Source: Hanleya hanleyi (taxonomy: Eukaryota > Mollusca > Polyplacophora > Lepidopleurida > Hanleyidae). Taken from it: a DNA stretch of 64,000 nucleotides. Below are positions 45,660-58,639 of the stretch, one piece after another; position 1 is the stretch's first letter; each line of letters opens with the position of its first letter. The position numbers and the translations under genes are program-made. A model generated the notes under the pieces. The model saw nothing but the letters and a program-made list of their open reading frames with translations, did not search any database and was not told the origin of the DNA. The DNA lies in contig JAVTVY010019630.1 of the NCBI GenBank assembly GCA_036873755.1, forward strand, positions 16,681 through 80,680, written 5' to 3'.

Positions 45660-46935
45660 ATGGGACTTAAAAATGAGAACATATCGATCCGACGGCTACT
45701 ATGCCAGTGTTTTTTTGAAGCATCTGCGACTCCGATAAAAGATCTCATTATTTGGGGGAAGGGCGGGGGGCTGGGTGGAATATTCACTGAAGAAATGCAC
45801 AATACATTCTGGAGAGATGTTTCACAAGCATCGATAGACGTAGGCATAACAGAAGTACCTCCGCCAGCAGATGATATTAAATCAATTAATTTATGGGACA
45901 ACAAAGATATTAAAGTGGGTAGAAAAGCAATATTCTTCAAAACATGGTAGGATGCAAATATTTGCTTTATTGGAAACTTATTAACTGCTTCAAACAAGTT
46001 TATGTTATACACTAAATTCATGGATAAATATGGTATAAAAACAAACTTTTTGGAATATTATGGGATTACCAACGCCATATCAACATTCCTAAAATTCATT
46101 AACTAAGCCACGTGCCTGATAACCTTTGTCTCCCAGTACAATTGAAGCCAATGTTACAAAACAACAATGGATGTAAAGACACGTACTTGCTTCTGACAAC
46201 TTAAATCTGTCTCCAAACTTAAGTGGAATATGATATTCCATAACCAGCTGGACAAGAAATGCATATATATGCTTCTATTCAAATCATGTACAGATTCCAA
46301 AGTACGATCGTTTCAGTACAGAATAAACCACATGTTTTTAGAAACAAACAACCTGCAAACAAGCCAAATGAAAATCATTCAAAACGATAAGTGTAACTTC
46401 TGCAATAGCGAAACTGAAAAACTCTTATGCAAATATTTTGGGAATGTACACCTGTAAAGGAATTATGGGAAAGTATAATGGACTGGATAACCAGTAAAAC
46501 TGATAACTTAATTGATATGAAAATTGAAAAAAGCCGTCCTTGGCGTGGTATCAGACAGTTTTCTCAATTCAGGTAAACTTCATCCTTATTACAGTAACAT
46601 TCTATATACAAACAGAACAAGTGCAGAGGTTAAGCTAAAACACTATTAAGTATAACGCTAACACAAGAAATAAACAAAAAAGTTGAAATTGAAAAAAATA
46701 ATTGCCATCAAGACAAATTGAAACCTTTGAACAGAAACGGAAAACTACAGCACGACTAAGTTAATTCAAAAAAGTATATTGCTCAGTAATACAGATAATT
46801 GTATATTAATCTTGATCTACTATACAGATCCAAATTTATTATTAACAATGTCTATGTAGGTCTGTTTTTATGTCTAGGAGTATATGTATTTGCCTGTTCG
46901 TGTATGCTAGCATGTCAATAAAAAAAAATAAGAAG
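45660..46935 (+). mobile_element. LINE 3' end (L1/Tx1-like ORF2 C-terminus), decayed
   Basis: The frame at 45660-45950 ends GRKAIFFKTW and continues after a stop with NFLEYYGITNAISTF, a pattern of the region after the reverse transcriptase. At 46230-46457 comes FQYRINHMFLETNN and CNFCNSETEK, then in another frame MQIFWECTPVKELWESIMDW: the zinc-binding C-x2-C..H..C tail. The 3' UTR ends with AATAAAAAAAAATAAG near 46935. This is a 5'-truncated, frame-broken copy. Confidence 0.75.
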
Positions 46936-47085
46936 AAAAAATGTTGGGCATGGGGTGACCCCGACGATAGAGATCAGCTATGTTCATCATATTGAAGGCA
47001 TGTCCATCGAAGACACATAGATTGCTTTATAAATACAGTGTGCGTCCTGACCATGAAACCGAGTGTGGACCCCAATAGTATTTCC

Positions 47086-47681
47086 ATTTTAATTAGTCTT
47101 CTACTTTGGGACTTGTCAAAAAATCAATAGTTAACCCTGCAACAATTTTCTTTTTCTACAGCGTGTATAACAAAAAGAACTCTACAAAATGATTACCATT
47201 TCTCTGTGATATCGATAATATATCACGCTTGAACTAACTATTTAACTCACTCTATTTTAAACTCAAGTACAGTTGTTTATGTACCGGGCCTCAATTACTT
47301 AGGGAGGCGCCATAATGTATTCATGCTCATGAGCACAAAGGTCATTGATGCCGAATACAGTGGCGGTCTGTGGGAGTGTCACTTATATCCCATGCCCAGT
47401 GAAATTGCCGGTTAATAAAACGCACACATCTCTATGACCGTACACGAAATTATTGACCTTTGTGCTGGACAACACGAATACATTATGACGTCTCCCTTTA
47501 TGTCCCGATACATGAAACAACTGTTCTGCAGTTTTATATGGAGAGAATTACAAAGTTAGTTCAAGCGTGATATATTAGCTGACATCACGAAGTTTGTAGA
47601 GTTCTGTTTGTTCTACACAATGCGAAAAGAAAATCAATGCTGATTGTTGACAAGCTTCAAAGTAAACGACTAATTAAAATA
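47086..47681. mobile_element. Foldback element with arms of about 270 bp
   Basis: ATTTTAATTAGTC at 47086-47098 pairs with GACTAATTAAAAT at 47669-47681. Inner matches include ATATATCACGCTTGAACTAA and its inverse, and CATAATGTATTC and its inverse. The loop is about 70 bp (47364-47434). No coding is seen. Confidence 0.75.
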
Positions 47682-47758
47682 GACAAACTATAGTACCCGA
47701 ATTTGTATCGAAAGTTGAGAGCGAGGAGACCTTTACGGCAACGATTTGGTTAGTCAAG

Positions 47759-48443
47759 TACCAAGACTCTGGTCTGTTATCAGTCATGCCGCGTGATCTT
47801 CCATGTGTCAGCGAAGTAGATAAACACCGTCGGAAACAGACCAGAAAATTAATTCACTCGCCCCAAATCCTCACTATCGTAACGTATATTCCTATCGGTT
47901 TAGAATGCCACCAATATTAGAAATTACAAACACTTACTTGCACTCGAAATCCGACAGAGAACAGAATGTATCCTGACCAACGAAGAAGGCTACCATGTCA
48001 TTTTCTTCTCTCCTCGAGTTCGCTGACAAGGTACGAGACTTCCCACACAAGGACAACATGCGACCCGTTAAATTGCAAGACACGTGGTGCACTCCAGTGA
48101 GTCTACGTTTCGGCAAGGAATAGACCATGGGTCGGCTTTTCGGCCACCAATTGCTACGAAACTGTGGAAGCCAACCAGAGCTCGAGGAGACAAGAAAATG
48201 ACATGGTAGCATTCTTCGTTGATCTGGATACATTCTGTTCTCTGTCGGATTTCGAGTGCAAGTGAGTGTTTGCAACTTCTAATATTGGTGGCATTCTAAA
48301 CCGATAGGACCATACGTTACGATAGTGGGAATTTGTGGCGAGTGAATGTAATTTTCTGGTCTGTTTCCGACGTTGTTTATCTACCTCGCTGACACATGGA
48401 ACATCACGCGGCACGACTCTGATAACAGATCAGAGTCTTTGGA
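47759..48443. mobile_element. Foldback element with arms of about 260 bp
   Basis: The left arm (47759-48017) and right arm (48180-48443) are inverted copies. Both carry ATGCCGCGTGAT(C/G)TTCCATG and GAATGCCACCAATATTAGAA when read in the same sense. An 86-aa ORF in the right arm is open only there and is broken in the left arm. Confidence 0.75.
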
Positions 48444-48461
48444 ACTTGACTACGATTTGGT

Positions 48462-48566
48462 GTAAGACTCACGAAGTATAATTGACAAAGGATCTGCTGC
48501 AAGTTGTATTGTCAGTCTTTTGCCCAGGATATTACCTTTTCAATGGAAGGTCTTACACCAAAGACT
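48462..48566 (+). repeat. Direct repeat partner of 55010-55113
   Basis: Shares AAGACTCACGAA, GGATCTGCTGCA and GATATTACCTTTTCAA with 55010-55113. Confidence 0.65.
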
Positions 48567-49800
48567 TGTCACCTTTACGTCATCTTCTACCAAACAATCA
48601 ACTTCAAATTAATGTTCACGTGTTGCCCACTTCCATCACGTGAATATTGTGGGAGGCCAGGTGTCCAGTCCAGATAAACAGAACGATTCAACCCTGATTG
48701 GTAGGCTAATATCAAGCATTGGAGTACCCGTTAAAGTGGGTCACGTGCCATGTAGTATCAGCCATGGATGCCGATTGTCAATTTACAACAGTGTTCACAG
48801 CCCTAAAAAATGTGACCGTGTTTGCACATTATACCCTCGAGTAGAGTATGCACAGAAGTGTCCATATCTTCCTGACGCCTGGTCAACTGTTACTCCTTGC
48901 GTGTGTGTCGAGTCTCTCCATGGTATCTTACCGCATTTTTTTGGTATTGTTTGTAGGGGATCGGCGCGGGCAAAGTTTAGTCAAATGGTTACTCAAGTGC
49001 AGCGTGTGGGAGGCCTTAATTAGTAGTTTATATCACATTAATATTTTGGTATTGTTTCACTCAAGTGCAGCGTGTGGGAGGCCTTAATTAGTAGTTTATA
49101 TCACATTAATATATCGGTATTTCATATTCCAATTTGCGAAGGCAAGTGTGCCAAACTGGAAAGAGTGTCCCACTCCGCCCCCCCCCCCCCTCCTCCCCCT
49201 CGTACAGGGTGTCAACAAATCTCCACCTGTAGCTTTGTAAATTTATTCATCTGAGGTTATTATTTATTGCGTATATGAATATAACACATGGAAGGATACT
49301 CCCTCTCTGTACTATATCCACTCGTTGTGAGTTTTATTTATTGCTAAAAATATACAAAACATTTGTGTTTACCAATGACGCTCACGAATGGAAATTGCAT
49401 CCTCTACATACATAACGTAGAAATTAATGCGTGGAGCAAATACTGAGAATACACTGTCAGACGATCCTGATCGCGCTGACCAGGTATTTCATGTTGCTGG
49501 CCTTACCTTTCACACAGAATATTATAAATTAGGCTACGTTTAATCTAGCCCTAACTCAAAATGAATTCTTATTCAGATTCAAATGTAGGCATGCAATTCT
49601 TTTGAAAAGATAGCATGAGGGTGAGACTCACAAACCATATCGGCTTCCCTGAAGCAATTGAGAAATATGCCAACAATGTGCAACATATTGTACTAATGAT
49701 CCAGAATTGTCCTTTTAGGAAATTATCATCCATTCTGCAGATATAACAGCTACATTCAAGAATATATATCACAGAATTATATCTAGACAAATACACAAAA
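48567..49800. other. Intergenic
   Basis: A direct repeat (CAGCGTGTGGGAGGCCTTAA and following) lies at 49000-49045 and 49066-49110. C10 and TCC-rich tracts lie near 49180. No gene is seen. Confidence 0.45.
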
Positions 49801-50200
49801 TAGGGTCATAACTCTGTAAAATAAGGGCCGAGACGAATATTTTTTGTAGGCTTGTAGAATACAAGTAGATAAATAAGTTTCCAAATTTCGGTAGCACAGA
49901 TATAACTATAAGCATATCCTAGATTATTACATTCGAAAAGGGGCATAACTCCATAAAATAAGACGATAACTTTTTTTTTGGTACGCTTCCAGAATACAAC
50001 TAGATGAATAATTTTCCAAAATTTAGCAGCTGTATCTAACACGGATCTGCAGATATAGCGTATACATTACACTATAGGTCACACAATTGAAGATTTTTAC
50101 ATCCGAAAGGGACAATACTCCATAAAATATCGGCCGATACATTTTTTGTAGGCATCTAGATTACAACTGGACAAAATATTTTTCTCATAATTTGGTAGCT
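49801..50200. repeat. Three diverged tandem units of about 140-165 bp
   Basis: Units beginning near 49803, 49940 and 50109 share ATAACTCxxTAAAATA, TTTTTTGTAGGC and GAATACAAxTAGAT. Confidence 0.6.
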
Positions 50201-50363
50201 GTACCAACCACAGTTAATTATATGTATCTGGTTCAGTGATAAATTGAATAATTGAGCTTTAAACAACGAAAGTCTGTGAAAAATTGTTTTGCGCGATTTA
50301 AGTATAACTGCGCAATCTTGACATTTTATAAATGCGCGGCGCAATTTCGAATCGCGAAAATTA

Positions 50364-51987
50364 AACAAGGGTTATGTGTAACCTGGCAGCTCGCCTTTTG
50401 GGTATTGTCAATAACATGCAGCTTCGCATAAAGATCGAGCCCTTCAGGTTGCACATCACTGGCAATGACAATACATATTGCAATAAAAATTTGACTTCTT
50501 TGTCAGTGATGTTGAAGTTGGATTGAAAGATGAACTATATTATAAAACTTGAAATAAAGATTACCTTTTTTTCCAAAAGTAAGCTTATACATGTCATTAT
50601 GAATACATGTACAATTGAAATTTGGTCTGGGATGTGGGTGTGAAATGCCTGGACAAATATGGTTCGTGCAAAACTTTAGGTTAAGTCATGATGAGGAATG
50701 GGATTCGATACCAAAATTGAAGGAAATGGTGTTCTTCATTAAAGGCGACACAAAATTCCAAACCACCAGGGGTTAATATTTAATATTGTACTTCTGAAAA
50801 GAAATAATGTCATTAAACTATTAGTAATTATTATAAAGGAATATATTGTAGTTGATTTGACGTGTTTGTGTATATGTAACAGGTCGATACTTGGTGTAAG
50901 TACGCATTGTTGAGGCTTTTGTGCAGCTGAAAAGGGTCACGTCTAGACGCATGGTTGAGCTCACACAGGCTATTGTAGGCTTTGTCTTGTGCGTACAATG
51001 TACACTGCATCTCCTACCTAATAGGTTAGTATCACATATAAGAGATATATGCAGCTTCGCAAAAAGATCGAGCCCTTCAGGATGGCACATCATTTGAGGT
51101 TTAAAATAATAAATTTATTAAGAAATATGATTTCTATATTTAATGATGTTGCGGCTGGATTGAAGGAGGAACTATATTACATAACTACCAATAAAGATTA
51201 CATTTATTTTCAAAAGTAAGCCTACACATCCCATTGCATAGATCTGATGAACACATGTTCATGTATAGTTAGGAACAATAGGTGTGCAATTTTGAGCACG
51301 TTCTTGGTGTAACTTTGTGTGATGATATGTGAGCAAACAAAGCTAATAACAGTGCAATAGTAGGACTAAATCTATCATTTCCAGCATGCAATGGGACACT
51401 TGCACTGTGGTAAACCTTCACATATGTATGCAAATAAAAGAATGCAATGACAACTGTGTCCAATCATACTGTAATGCTCCATAATAATGTGCACGGGTAA
51501 AGACTGAGCTCACAAACTGATTCAAACTCACTTTTAATTAATATAGTAAGTTAAATGTGTGGACACAGATATGGTTGTGCAAAAGCTTCAGGGTCAACGA
51601 GAATTTGATAACAAAATTTAAGGAAATGGCGTCCTTCATTTAAGGCGACACGAAATTAAAAACTAACAGGGGTTCGGTACTGCGGGATTCCCCCGCCAGT
51701 TATTTTGATATTGTACTTCTAAAAATAATGTCATCAAACTATTAGTAAATACTATAAAGGAATATACTGTATGTGATTTGATATGTATGACTGTATATAC
51801 AATGTACACTGCATCTCATGCCTAATAAGAAGTCAAAGAAGTCCAGCCTAAACAAAAAAGATTAACCCAGAAAACTTTCTAAGCCCAGCCTAAACATAAA
51901 AGTCTAACCGGACACCAACACCGACACCGCCACTTTCCCCCTCTCTCTCCCAATACCTCGCCTACTTCGTATACGGCGAGCTAAAAA
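50364..51987. mobile_element. 1.5-kb dispersed element, copy 2
   Basis: Direct copy of 8077-9582 with the same ends. It stops about 30 bp from the stop codon of zinc-finger gene B, so it may supply that gene's 3' UTR. Confidence 0.7.
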
Positions 51988-52018
51988 GAAAAAAAAACCC
52001 ATGTAACATCCTTTTCAG

Positions 52019-53954
52019 TCAGAAAGTCAACGTTTCCGGCAGTGCTACACGGACATACTGAACATTTGAATGGCATTCCTTTTCGTGAATGGACAAATGT
52101 CCTTTCAGATTAGTGCTATACGTACACAATAGACATTTATATGATATTTTATGCGAGTGGATGTGTGCATGGCACTTCAGGTTCCGTTTCATAGCACCAC
52201 TGTACGGACAGAATGAACATTTGTATGGTTTCTCTGCAGAATGGGTTGTTAGATGATTCGTTAGGCTCGACTGTCGGGTTGTCCTGTATGGGCAAACAGA
52301 ACATTTGTATGGTCTCTCGCCAGTATGACGCATTTGGTGACTCCTCAAATGTTTTCTTACAAAAGTGCTATATTGACAAAGTGAGCATTTGTATGGCTTC
52401 TGACCAGTGTGAACCATTTCGTGTTTCTTAAGGCCTACTTTCCTGGCGGCACTATAAGGGCAGCGTGAACATTGGAATGGCTTTTCAACCTTGTGGGTGA
52501 TTTGATGATTCTTCAGACATTGTTTCCTGGACGTACGATACGAACAAAGAGTGCATCTGTATGGCTTCTCGTCAGAGTGTGTAGTTTCGTGTATTTTTAG
52601 ATTTGCTTTCCATGGAGTGCTATACGGGCAAACTGAGCACTGGTATGGCTTTTCAACATGGTGCGTCATTTGATGACTCTTAACGCTTTCTTTCCTGACA
52701 GTGCCAACTGGACGACGCGAGCATTTGAGTGATCTTCCAATGGTCTGGGATGGTTGATGACGCATTGTTCTTCCTTTAATAGCAGTGCTAAGCGGTTTAA
52801 CTGAGCATTGGTCCGGATTTTCTTCAGTACGTTTTGTTTGCTGTGGTTTCTCGTCCACATGTGTCTTTCCACTTTGTGGTCCCTCGCTTGTGCATTCTGG
52901 ATCCATTCTAGATGAAGACGTATGCTTTTCTGATTTCAAAATAACAGGTTTCATATCGGCTTTTGAGTACAAGCATGCGAGAATAGGGCTGCTGAACACG
53001 GGGTATGTGAGAGCTTTATCTTCAGCACGATGGGTCTGGTCAATGATTGGAAATCCATGAAAATCATCCTGGAATAATCACAAAAGGATTAATAGCTTAT
53101 TTCTCACGTGACAATATCTGAACACAAATTCGGAATCCGAATCCGAAGATACTCAACAATTAACCCTAACAGGCATGGGGAGCTCCGTTACTTTATAGTT
53201 TATCATATTGGGGTCATATTGAGCCTATTTGCATAGCCCCCCCGAGGAGAGGATCATGTGTAAATTCAAGATGGCGTCCACACCAGAAAAGTGATGTTTT
53301 TGTCATTTTTCTTCAAATTTCTGTTCTTCCTCGATGAAAGGTGGACAAAAATATTTTATTTCACAAAAAAATCGACCAAAATATGTCGTTTTTGAAGATG
53401 ACGTCACTGTGACTTCATCAAAGCGGCCATCTTTGATTTTTTTTTTTTTTTTACATTTTCTGGTAGAGCTTGACCAAAGGGTATAGTATGGTACGTTTCA
53501 ACCCCCTAGGTTCGCTTAAGGGGTAAGAAAAATAATTGAGGGGTCATTCGCCCCCCCCCCCCCAAGGCCTGCACAGGTCCCAAAAAGCCCAGGCCAGATA
53601 GGGTTAAGTAAGGGTGTGTTGGAGCTTTTGTATCATATAAGAGTATGACATGCCAGTGCCCTGTTGTGTATACTCTTTCTTGTATTTCTTCACATCATTG
53701 TAATTTGTAGTGTGGCATATACTTGAATAAAGTTGCTTAACCTACGAAGTCAACAAATAACTGTTGTTCCGCGCTCGCTGTGCATCATCGTTCTCGAGCT
53801 AACAACTCGTTTCAACTCTACAACATGCAGTATTTGTATGATATTTATGCATTTGACTTACATGTTCAACTGGCTCTTCTTTAATCCGGTCCACTGGAAG
53901 CTCTTCTTTTACGGAGTTCATATCAAATTGGCTTAGTGCTTCTCTTTTAATCAT
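52019..53954 (-). CDS. C2H2 zinc-finger protein B, two coding exons, 380 aa
   Basis: Exon 1 runs from ATG 53954 to 53862 (31 codons, MIKREALSQF to KEEPVEH), ending at GTAAGT. Exon 2 runs from 53068, after ATTATTCCAG, to 52019 in phase 0. K-x-E motifs (VKEE, IKEEP) in exon 1 look like SUMO sites, as in protein A. From about residue 173 there are seven canonical fingers (style YKCSVCPYRTTRQSSLTNHL) with KPYKC linkers, preceded by two degenerate ones. Structure and finger style show it is a paralogue of protein A. A DNA-binding nuclear role is inferred; the target is unknown. Confidence 0.85.
53393..53606 (+). repeat. TGACGTCA-bearing dispersed repeat, copy 2 (in the intron of gene B)
   Basis: TGACGTCACTGTGACTTCAT at 53399, then TCTGGTAGAGCTTGACC, a poly-C run and CACAGGTCCCAAAAAGCCCA. 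Close to the copy at 60090. Confidence 0.75.
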
Positions 53955-55009
53955 GTTCTTTGTACGACCTCCGAGTCTTGTTCATATATTATTCTCTCTC
54001 GACGGCACGTGTTGTGGCTGATTAATTAGGCTAAACGGGAGCTTCTCCACTTGTCTCTTGATGACATTTCCCGTGTACTGGTCTTCGCTCGATTTCGATC
54101 AAACCTAAACTCTCAGAAATACCTAGAAAAAGAAAACCAATAGCAGCCATTTCTATAGCTATTCTCCAAACTATTACCATATTAGTAACATGTAGGCCTA
54201 AACCCAATGGTTCTAATAATGAGAGATCATATCACGAGAAAAAAAGAAATCCGTCTGGGAACAACAGATAAGATAAACACTATTCTTGGAGTTGATATTT
54301 TTCAGACAATGCAGCTTAAACTATCAAAGGAGCAGACGTTACAAAAAGCGAGTTCGTGCTTTCTCTACCCCTTCTACCACAACTCGGACTGTTCAGTTCT
54401 GACAGATTACCCTGGCCGAGGTTAGAGAACAATGTCCATCAGCGAAGAGAAATGCCCGACACGCCGCCGGAAGTGACATAATAAAATATCAACAGCGCTA
54501 TTCATCGAACGTTCCGATAACTTTTCAATTCAGTGTTATACCTCTGTTGACCCAGCCATACAAACATGACAAGGAATGCTCTAGCGATTACCGTTCCCCG
54601 TTGATAAGTCTTTAGCACAGGAAAAGTAGTTCGCCCATGTGCAAAACTGAGGGGGGTTTCGGTCTGATTCAAGGAGAACCTTGTGTGCGGGACACTCGGC
54701 GGATCTCGTATATAGGATGTAGTGACTCGATCCACACTGGAAAGAATCCATATTGGCGTCCATTTTGAAACTTTGCTCAGTCGCTGTATCACGCAGGCAA
54801 TTCAAACCGTGCAGGTCAGCTGTAGGTCTTTCGTTGCCATTCAGATCGACCGGAGATGAACGACCGGGGGAAACATTGACAGAATCAAAGGAATATTCAA
54901 TTCATTTAGATATATATTTTATCTCCTGATAAACGAAACCGGCGTAGTCACGAAATATAACTGACCGTTATTATTATTTTAATCATAACTCACCCTTATA
55001 TTTTCTTAT
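53955..55009. other. Upstream region of zinc-finger gene B
   Basis: Would hold the promoter of gene B; no TATA box is obvious. Short ORFs at 54502-54805 have no domain. Confidence 0.4.
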
Positions 55010-55113
55010 ATAAGACTCACGAAATAGAATTGACATAGGATCTGCTGCAGTTGCATTGTCACTCTTCTGTCCGGGATATTACCTTTTCAAAAGCAGGGCA
55101 TACACCAAAGCCT
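55010..55113 (+). repeat. Direct repeat partner of 48462-48566
   Basis: See that entry for the shared blocks. Confidence 0.65.
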
Positions 55114-55286
55114 TTCCCTAATTTGTCATGAATAACCGTCATTGTTCCGGAAGGGAGAGAGGAAGCGCGGATTCAGCGCATCCTTTTCAAGCTCACCAAT
55201 GATTGCTTTTGGCAGAGCTGTATATAACAGATGGGCCTATTTCGGGGTTATGTACCTCGCTCCAGTTACAAGAGGACACGCTGCAT

Positions 55287-56103
55287 TTAATCCTACGTGG
55301 ATATCTCAGTGATATGAGAGAACGTCTTGCCCATGTGCATCACTTCGACAAGACGCCTAATATTGGAACATGGACTAACTTTCAGACTCTCTACTATTCT
55401 ATACCCATCGTCATTTAATCTCTAGCCTCGTGCGTTTTCTCACAAAATAATTTGAAAACTGATTACTTATACATTGACAGAATGGACACATTCGTCTTGT
55501 AGATCGACCAAACATCTTCACGCACTTACCTGTTTGATCTCCCAAACTATCTTTCAATTCATTCCGAATGTCATTTCAGTTCGCTCATACATGCTAATTA
55601 AAGTAATTTTACATTTATACTGCGCATTTTAGCGCACTGTCGTGACCTCCTCGCTGTCAGTGATGAACCTGTCGTTCAAACAAAATGTACCTCTGCCTCA
55701 TCAGCATCATAATTCGTGACGGTGATGTTGTCATTCTTATATGGACTTTACGCCACAAAATACAGTCAATAATTCCACATATGTTCATGTTTCGTTCAAC
55801 ATGTTACAATTGGGGAAGGGGGGGGGGGGGTTAAATTTTGGTAGTAGATTTTGTTCTAGCAGCGCGTGAATTTGTTTGGTTGATTTACAAGGCGAATGAT
55901 CTGATTTTAGAGAATGAAGTACTGTTAACAGATAAGTCGTCAGCTTTAAAATTGTTGACTTTAGAGATTAAATGATGATGGGTATAAAAAGAGAGAGTCT
56001 GGGAGTTAGTTGATGTTTCCAATATGAGGCGTCTTGTCGAAGAAGTGGTGCACGTGTTCAAGACGTTCGTCCAAATCACTGAGATATCCACCTCGGGTTA
56101 AAA
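55287..56103. repeat. Inverted duplication with arms of about 140 bp
   Basis: 55287-55425 and 55965-56103 are inverted copies. In the same sense both carry GTGGATATCTCAGTGAT, CTTCGACAAGACGCCT and ATACCCATCxTCATTTAATC. The spacer of about 540 bp has no gene. ORFs at 55203-55418 and 55885-56091 come from the arms. Confidence 0.7.
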
Positions 56104-56510
56104 AGTTCTACACAAATCTAATTTTAAGTCTACTGCGCATATTTCTGCATATCTACCAAAATAGCGATATTTAAAAGAAATTTAATGGAAAAGAAAATTA
56201 TAAGCTTCTAAAAGAACAGTTGTGGAAGGAATTTTGAATTAGATAATGTGTTTTCCAAATTTCGAGGCAAAACGATCTCAGCGAAGTAACGCTGGCAAAC
56301 TGGATTAGCGAAATTAGGGTAAATTGGCCTCATGACCATGTTTTTTCCATGTTGGCATTCTACTGTCGTGAAGAGAAGCCCGGTGATCCCTCATTTTTAA
56401 TAGATTTTCCGGTTTCGCATTGTTCCAGAAAACTATTGAGGCATTTTGAAGAAAATGACATTTTATCTTATGGGTTTTTTTCCTACGAAAATAGAGGCAT
56501 TTTTCACAGA

Positions 56511-57125
56511 ATTCCTATCTAATCCCATATATTAGAGTAGGGCTATAAACCATGATAGTACACCATATAAATTCCTATCTAATCCCATATATTAGAGTAA
56601 GGCTATAAACCATGATAGTACACCATATATAAACCATGATAGTACACCATATATAAACCATGATAGTACACCATATATAAACAATGATAGTACACCATAT
56701 ATAAACCATGATAGTACACCATATATAAACCATGATAGTACACCATATATAAACCATGATAGTACACCATATATAAACCATGGTAGTTTACCATATATAA
56801 ACCATGATAGTACACCATATATAAACCATGATAGTACACCATATATAAACCATGATAGTACACCATATATAAACCATGATAGTACACCATATATAAACCA
56901 TGATAGTACACCATATATAAACCATGATAGTACACCATATATAAACCATGATAGTTTACCATATATAAACCATGATAGTACACCATATATAAACCATGAT
57001 AGTACACCATATATAAACCATGATAGTACACCATATATAAACCATGATAGTACACCATATATAAACCAGGATAGTACACCATATATAAACCAGGATAGTA
57101 CACCATATATAAACCAGGATAGTTT
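56511..57125. repeat. 24-bp minisatellite, more than 20 units
   Basis: The unit is ATGATAGTACACCATATATA plus AACC. It is preceded by a 61-bp duplication (ATTCCTATCTAATCCCATAT...) at 56511 and 56572. ORFs spelling MVYYHGLY repeats are artefacts of the unit length. Confidence 0.95.
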
Positions 57126-57317
57126 ACCTGAATTTTATCCTGTATTTTGAATAGTGAAGGTTTGAGCTATATCTTGTCGAAATATAAGAAAAATGACATT
57201 TTATTTTCAAATTGTCTGGAACCTCCTTAAATGGCGTCTCCTCGTGTAACTGGAATGAGGTAAATAACCCCGAGGTATGTACGCTTATATAAACTCGATC
57301 GGCAGATTTGAACAGTA

Positions 57318-58286
57318 GTCCAGTATAACGTGATACCAGGCTTTCTTGTTTTAATATGTTGTTGTTTACTGATAAGCCCTATTAGTCACGTCGACTTTCA
57401 TACTAAACAGAAATAGAAACTACCACTGATAACACATGATCGGCGAAAATGACCCAACTTGACAAAAAGAGAAAAGAATTTGAATGCCCACTCACCTTGA
57501 TAATTCAAAGGACCACTGCATACATGTTTATATCGCGTAATTCCCAACTCTGACAGGTCTGATAACACAAGAGTGCACCCTGTCAATCTGGTGGTATTTT
57601 TCCAACAGCAGAGTTCTTCTCGCAAATATGGCGACAATGGAGAAGCCTTGACCTTAGACCTTATTTGGGTATATCACGTGCTCACACAACTCGCCACATA
57701 GTGCGGGGAAACCCAAGTAGACAAAGGGATCTTCCGTTATGACAGGTTTTGTTCCTTGTGAGGAAATATGAATTCAAAATTACTGTTGCGAGTATTATTA
57801 TTGATGAACTTGCAAGAAATGTGGAAACGAAGAAATGAATAAATTTGTATTTCAATGATATGGGAAATAATACGATAATTAAGGAGGACCCCTTTGTCTT
57901 CTAGGGTTTCAACGTACTATGTGACGAGTTGTGTGAGCACGCGATATACGTACCCAAATAAGGTCTAAGGTCACGGCTTTTCCATATTCGCCATATCTGT
58001 GAGAGGGAATCTGCCCATGGAAAGATATCTCTAGATTGAGTTGGAAATCACGCGGTATGTATGCAGTGGGTACTGGTCTTTTGAATTATCAAGGTGAGTG
58101 GGCATGCCATTTTTTTTTTTTTTTTTTTTAATTTTTTTTTTTTTTTTTTTTTTTAACGCTCAAGTGTTACAAATGGTAGTTCGATTTCTGTTTAATATGA
58201 TCGTCGACGATACTAACTAGGCTTGTCAGTAAACAACAAACAACAGCATTTTTAAAAAGAAAACCTGGTGTCACGTTATACTGGAC
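57318..58286. mobile_element. Foldback element with TA target site and arms of about 430 bp
   Basis: GTCCAGTATAACGTG at 57318 pairs with CACGTTATACTGGAC ending at 58286, both flanked by TA. Inner matches include GCCCACTCACCTTGATAATT (inverse near 58080) and TGACCTTAGACCTTATTTGG (inverse near 57955). A long T tract lies in the right arm (58110-58155). Confidence 0.75.
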
Positions 58287-58620
58287 TATTAAACAAAACA
58301 GGTGAAATCTGGAGTCCATGTCGAAGTATTTACTGGTATCCGCAAAATTAACTAGAATGTATGAACATTTAGGCAATCAATAGTAACCTTTTTATCCAAA
58401 TGCATACACGCTGTATATGTCCGTGATAGCAGCCAATCTAAAACAGACCTGTTATCGTTTCCAATAATTGGAAACGATAACAGGAATTTCCTGTTCCATC
58501 CGATCGTCTCGAACAAATGCTACTCGCGTTAAACATTACAGTACTACAAAAACATGACTCGAACCCGAATGGGAAGCGTTGATCAAGGCGTTGATCAAAA
58601 AGGCGGACGTATTACTGTGA
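58287..58620. other. Intergenic
   Basis: A perfect hairpin, CCTGTTATCGTTTCCAATAA and its inverse, at about 58449-58483. No gene is seen. Confidence 0.5.
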
Positions 58621-58639
58621 TGGCGGTTTCCGTCCGTCT

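Noticed and set aside
56575..57106. 167-aa ORF with MVYYHGLY repeats
   Set aside because: Product of the 24-bp minisatellite; no start context and no non-repeat domain.
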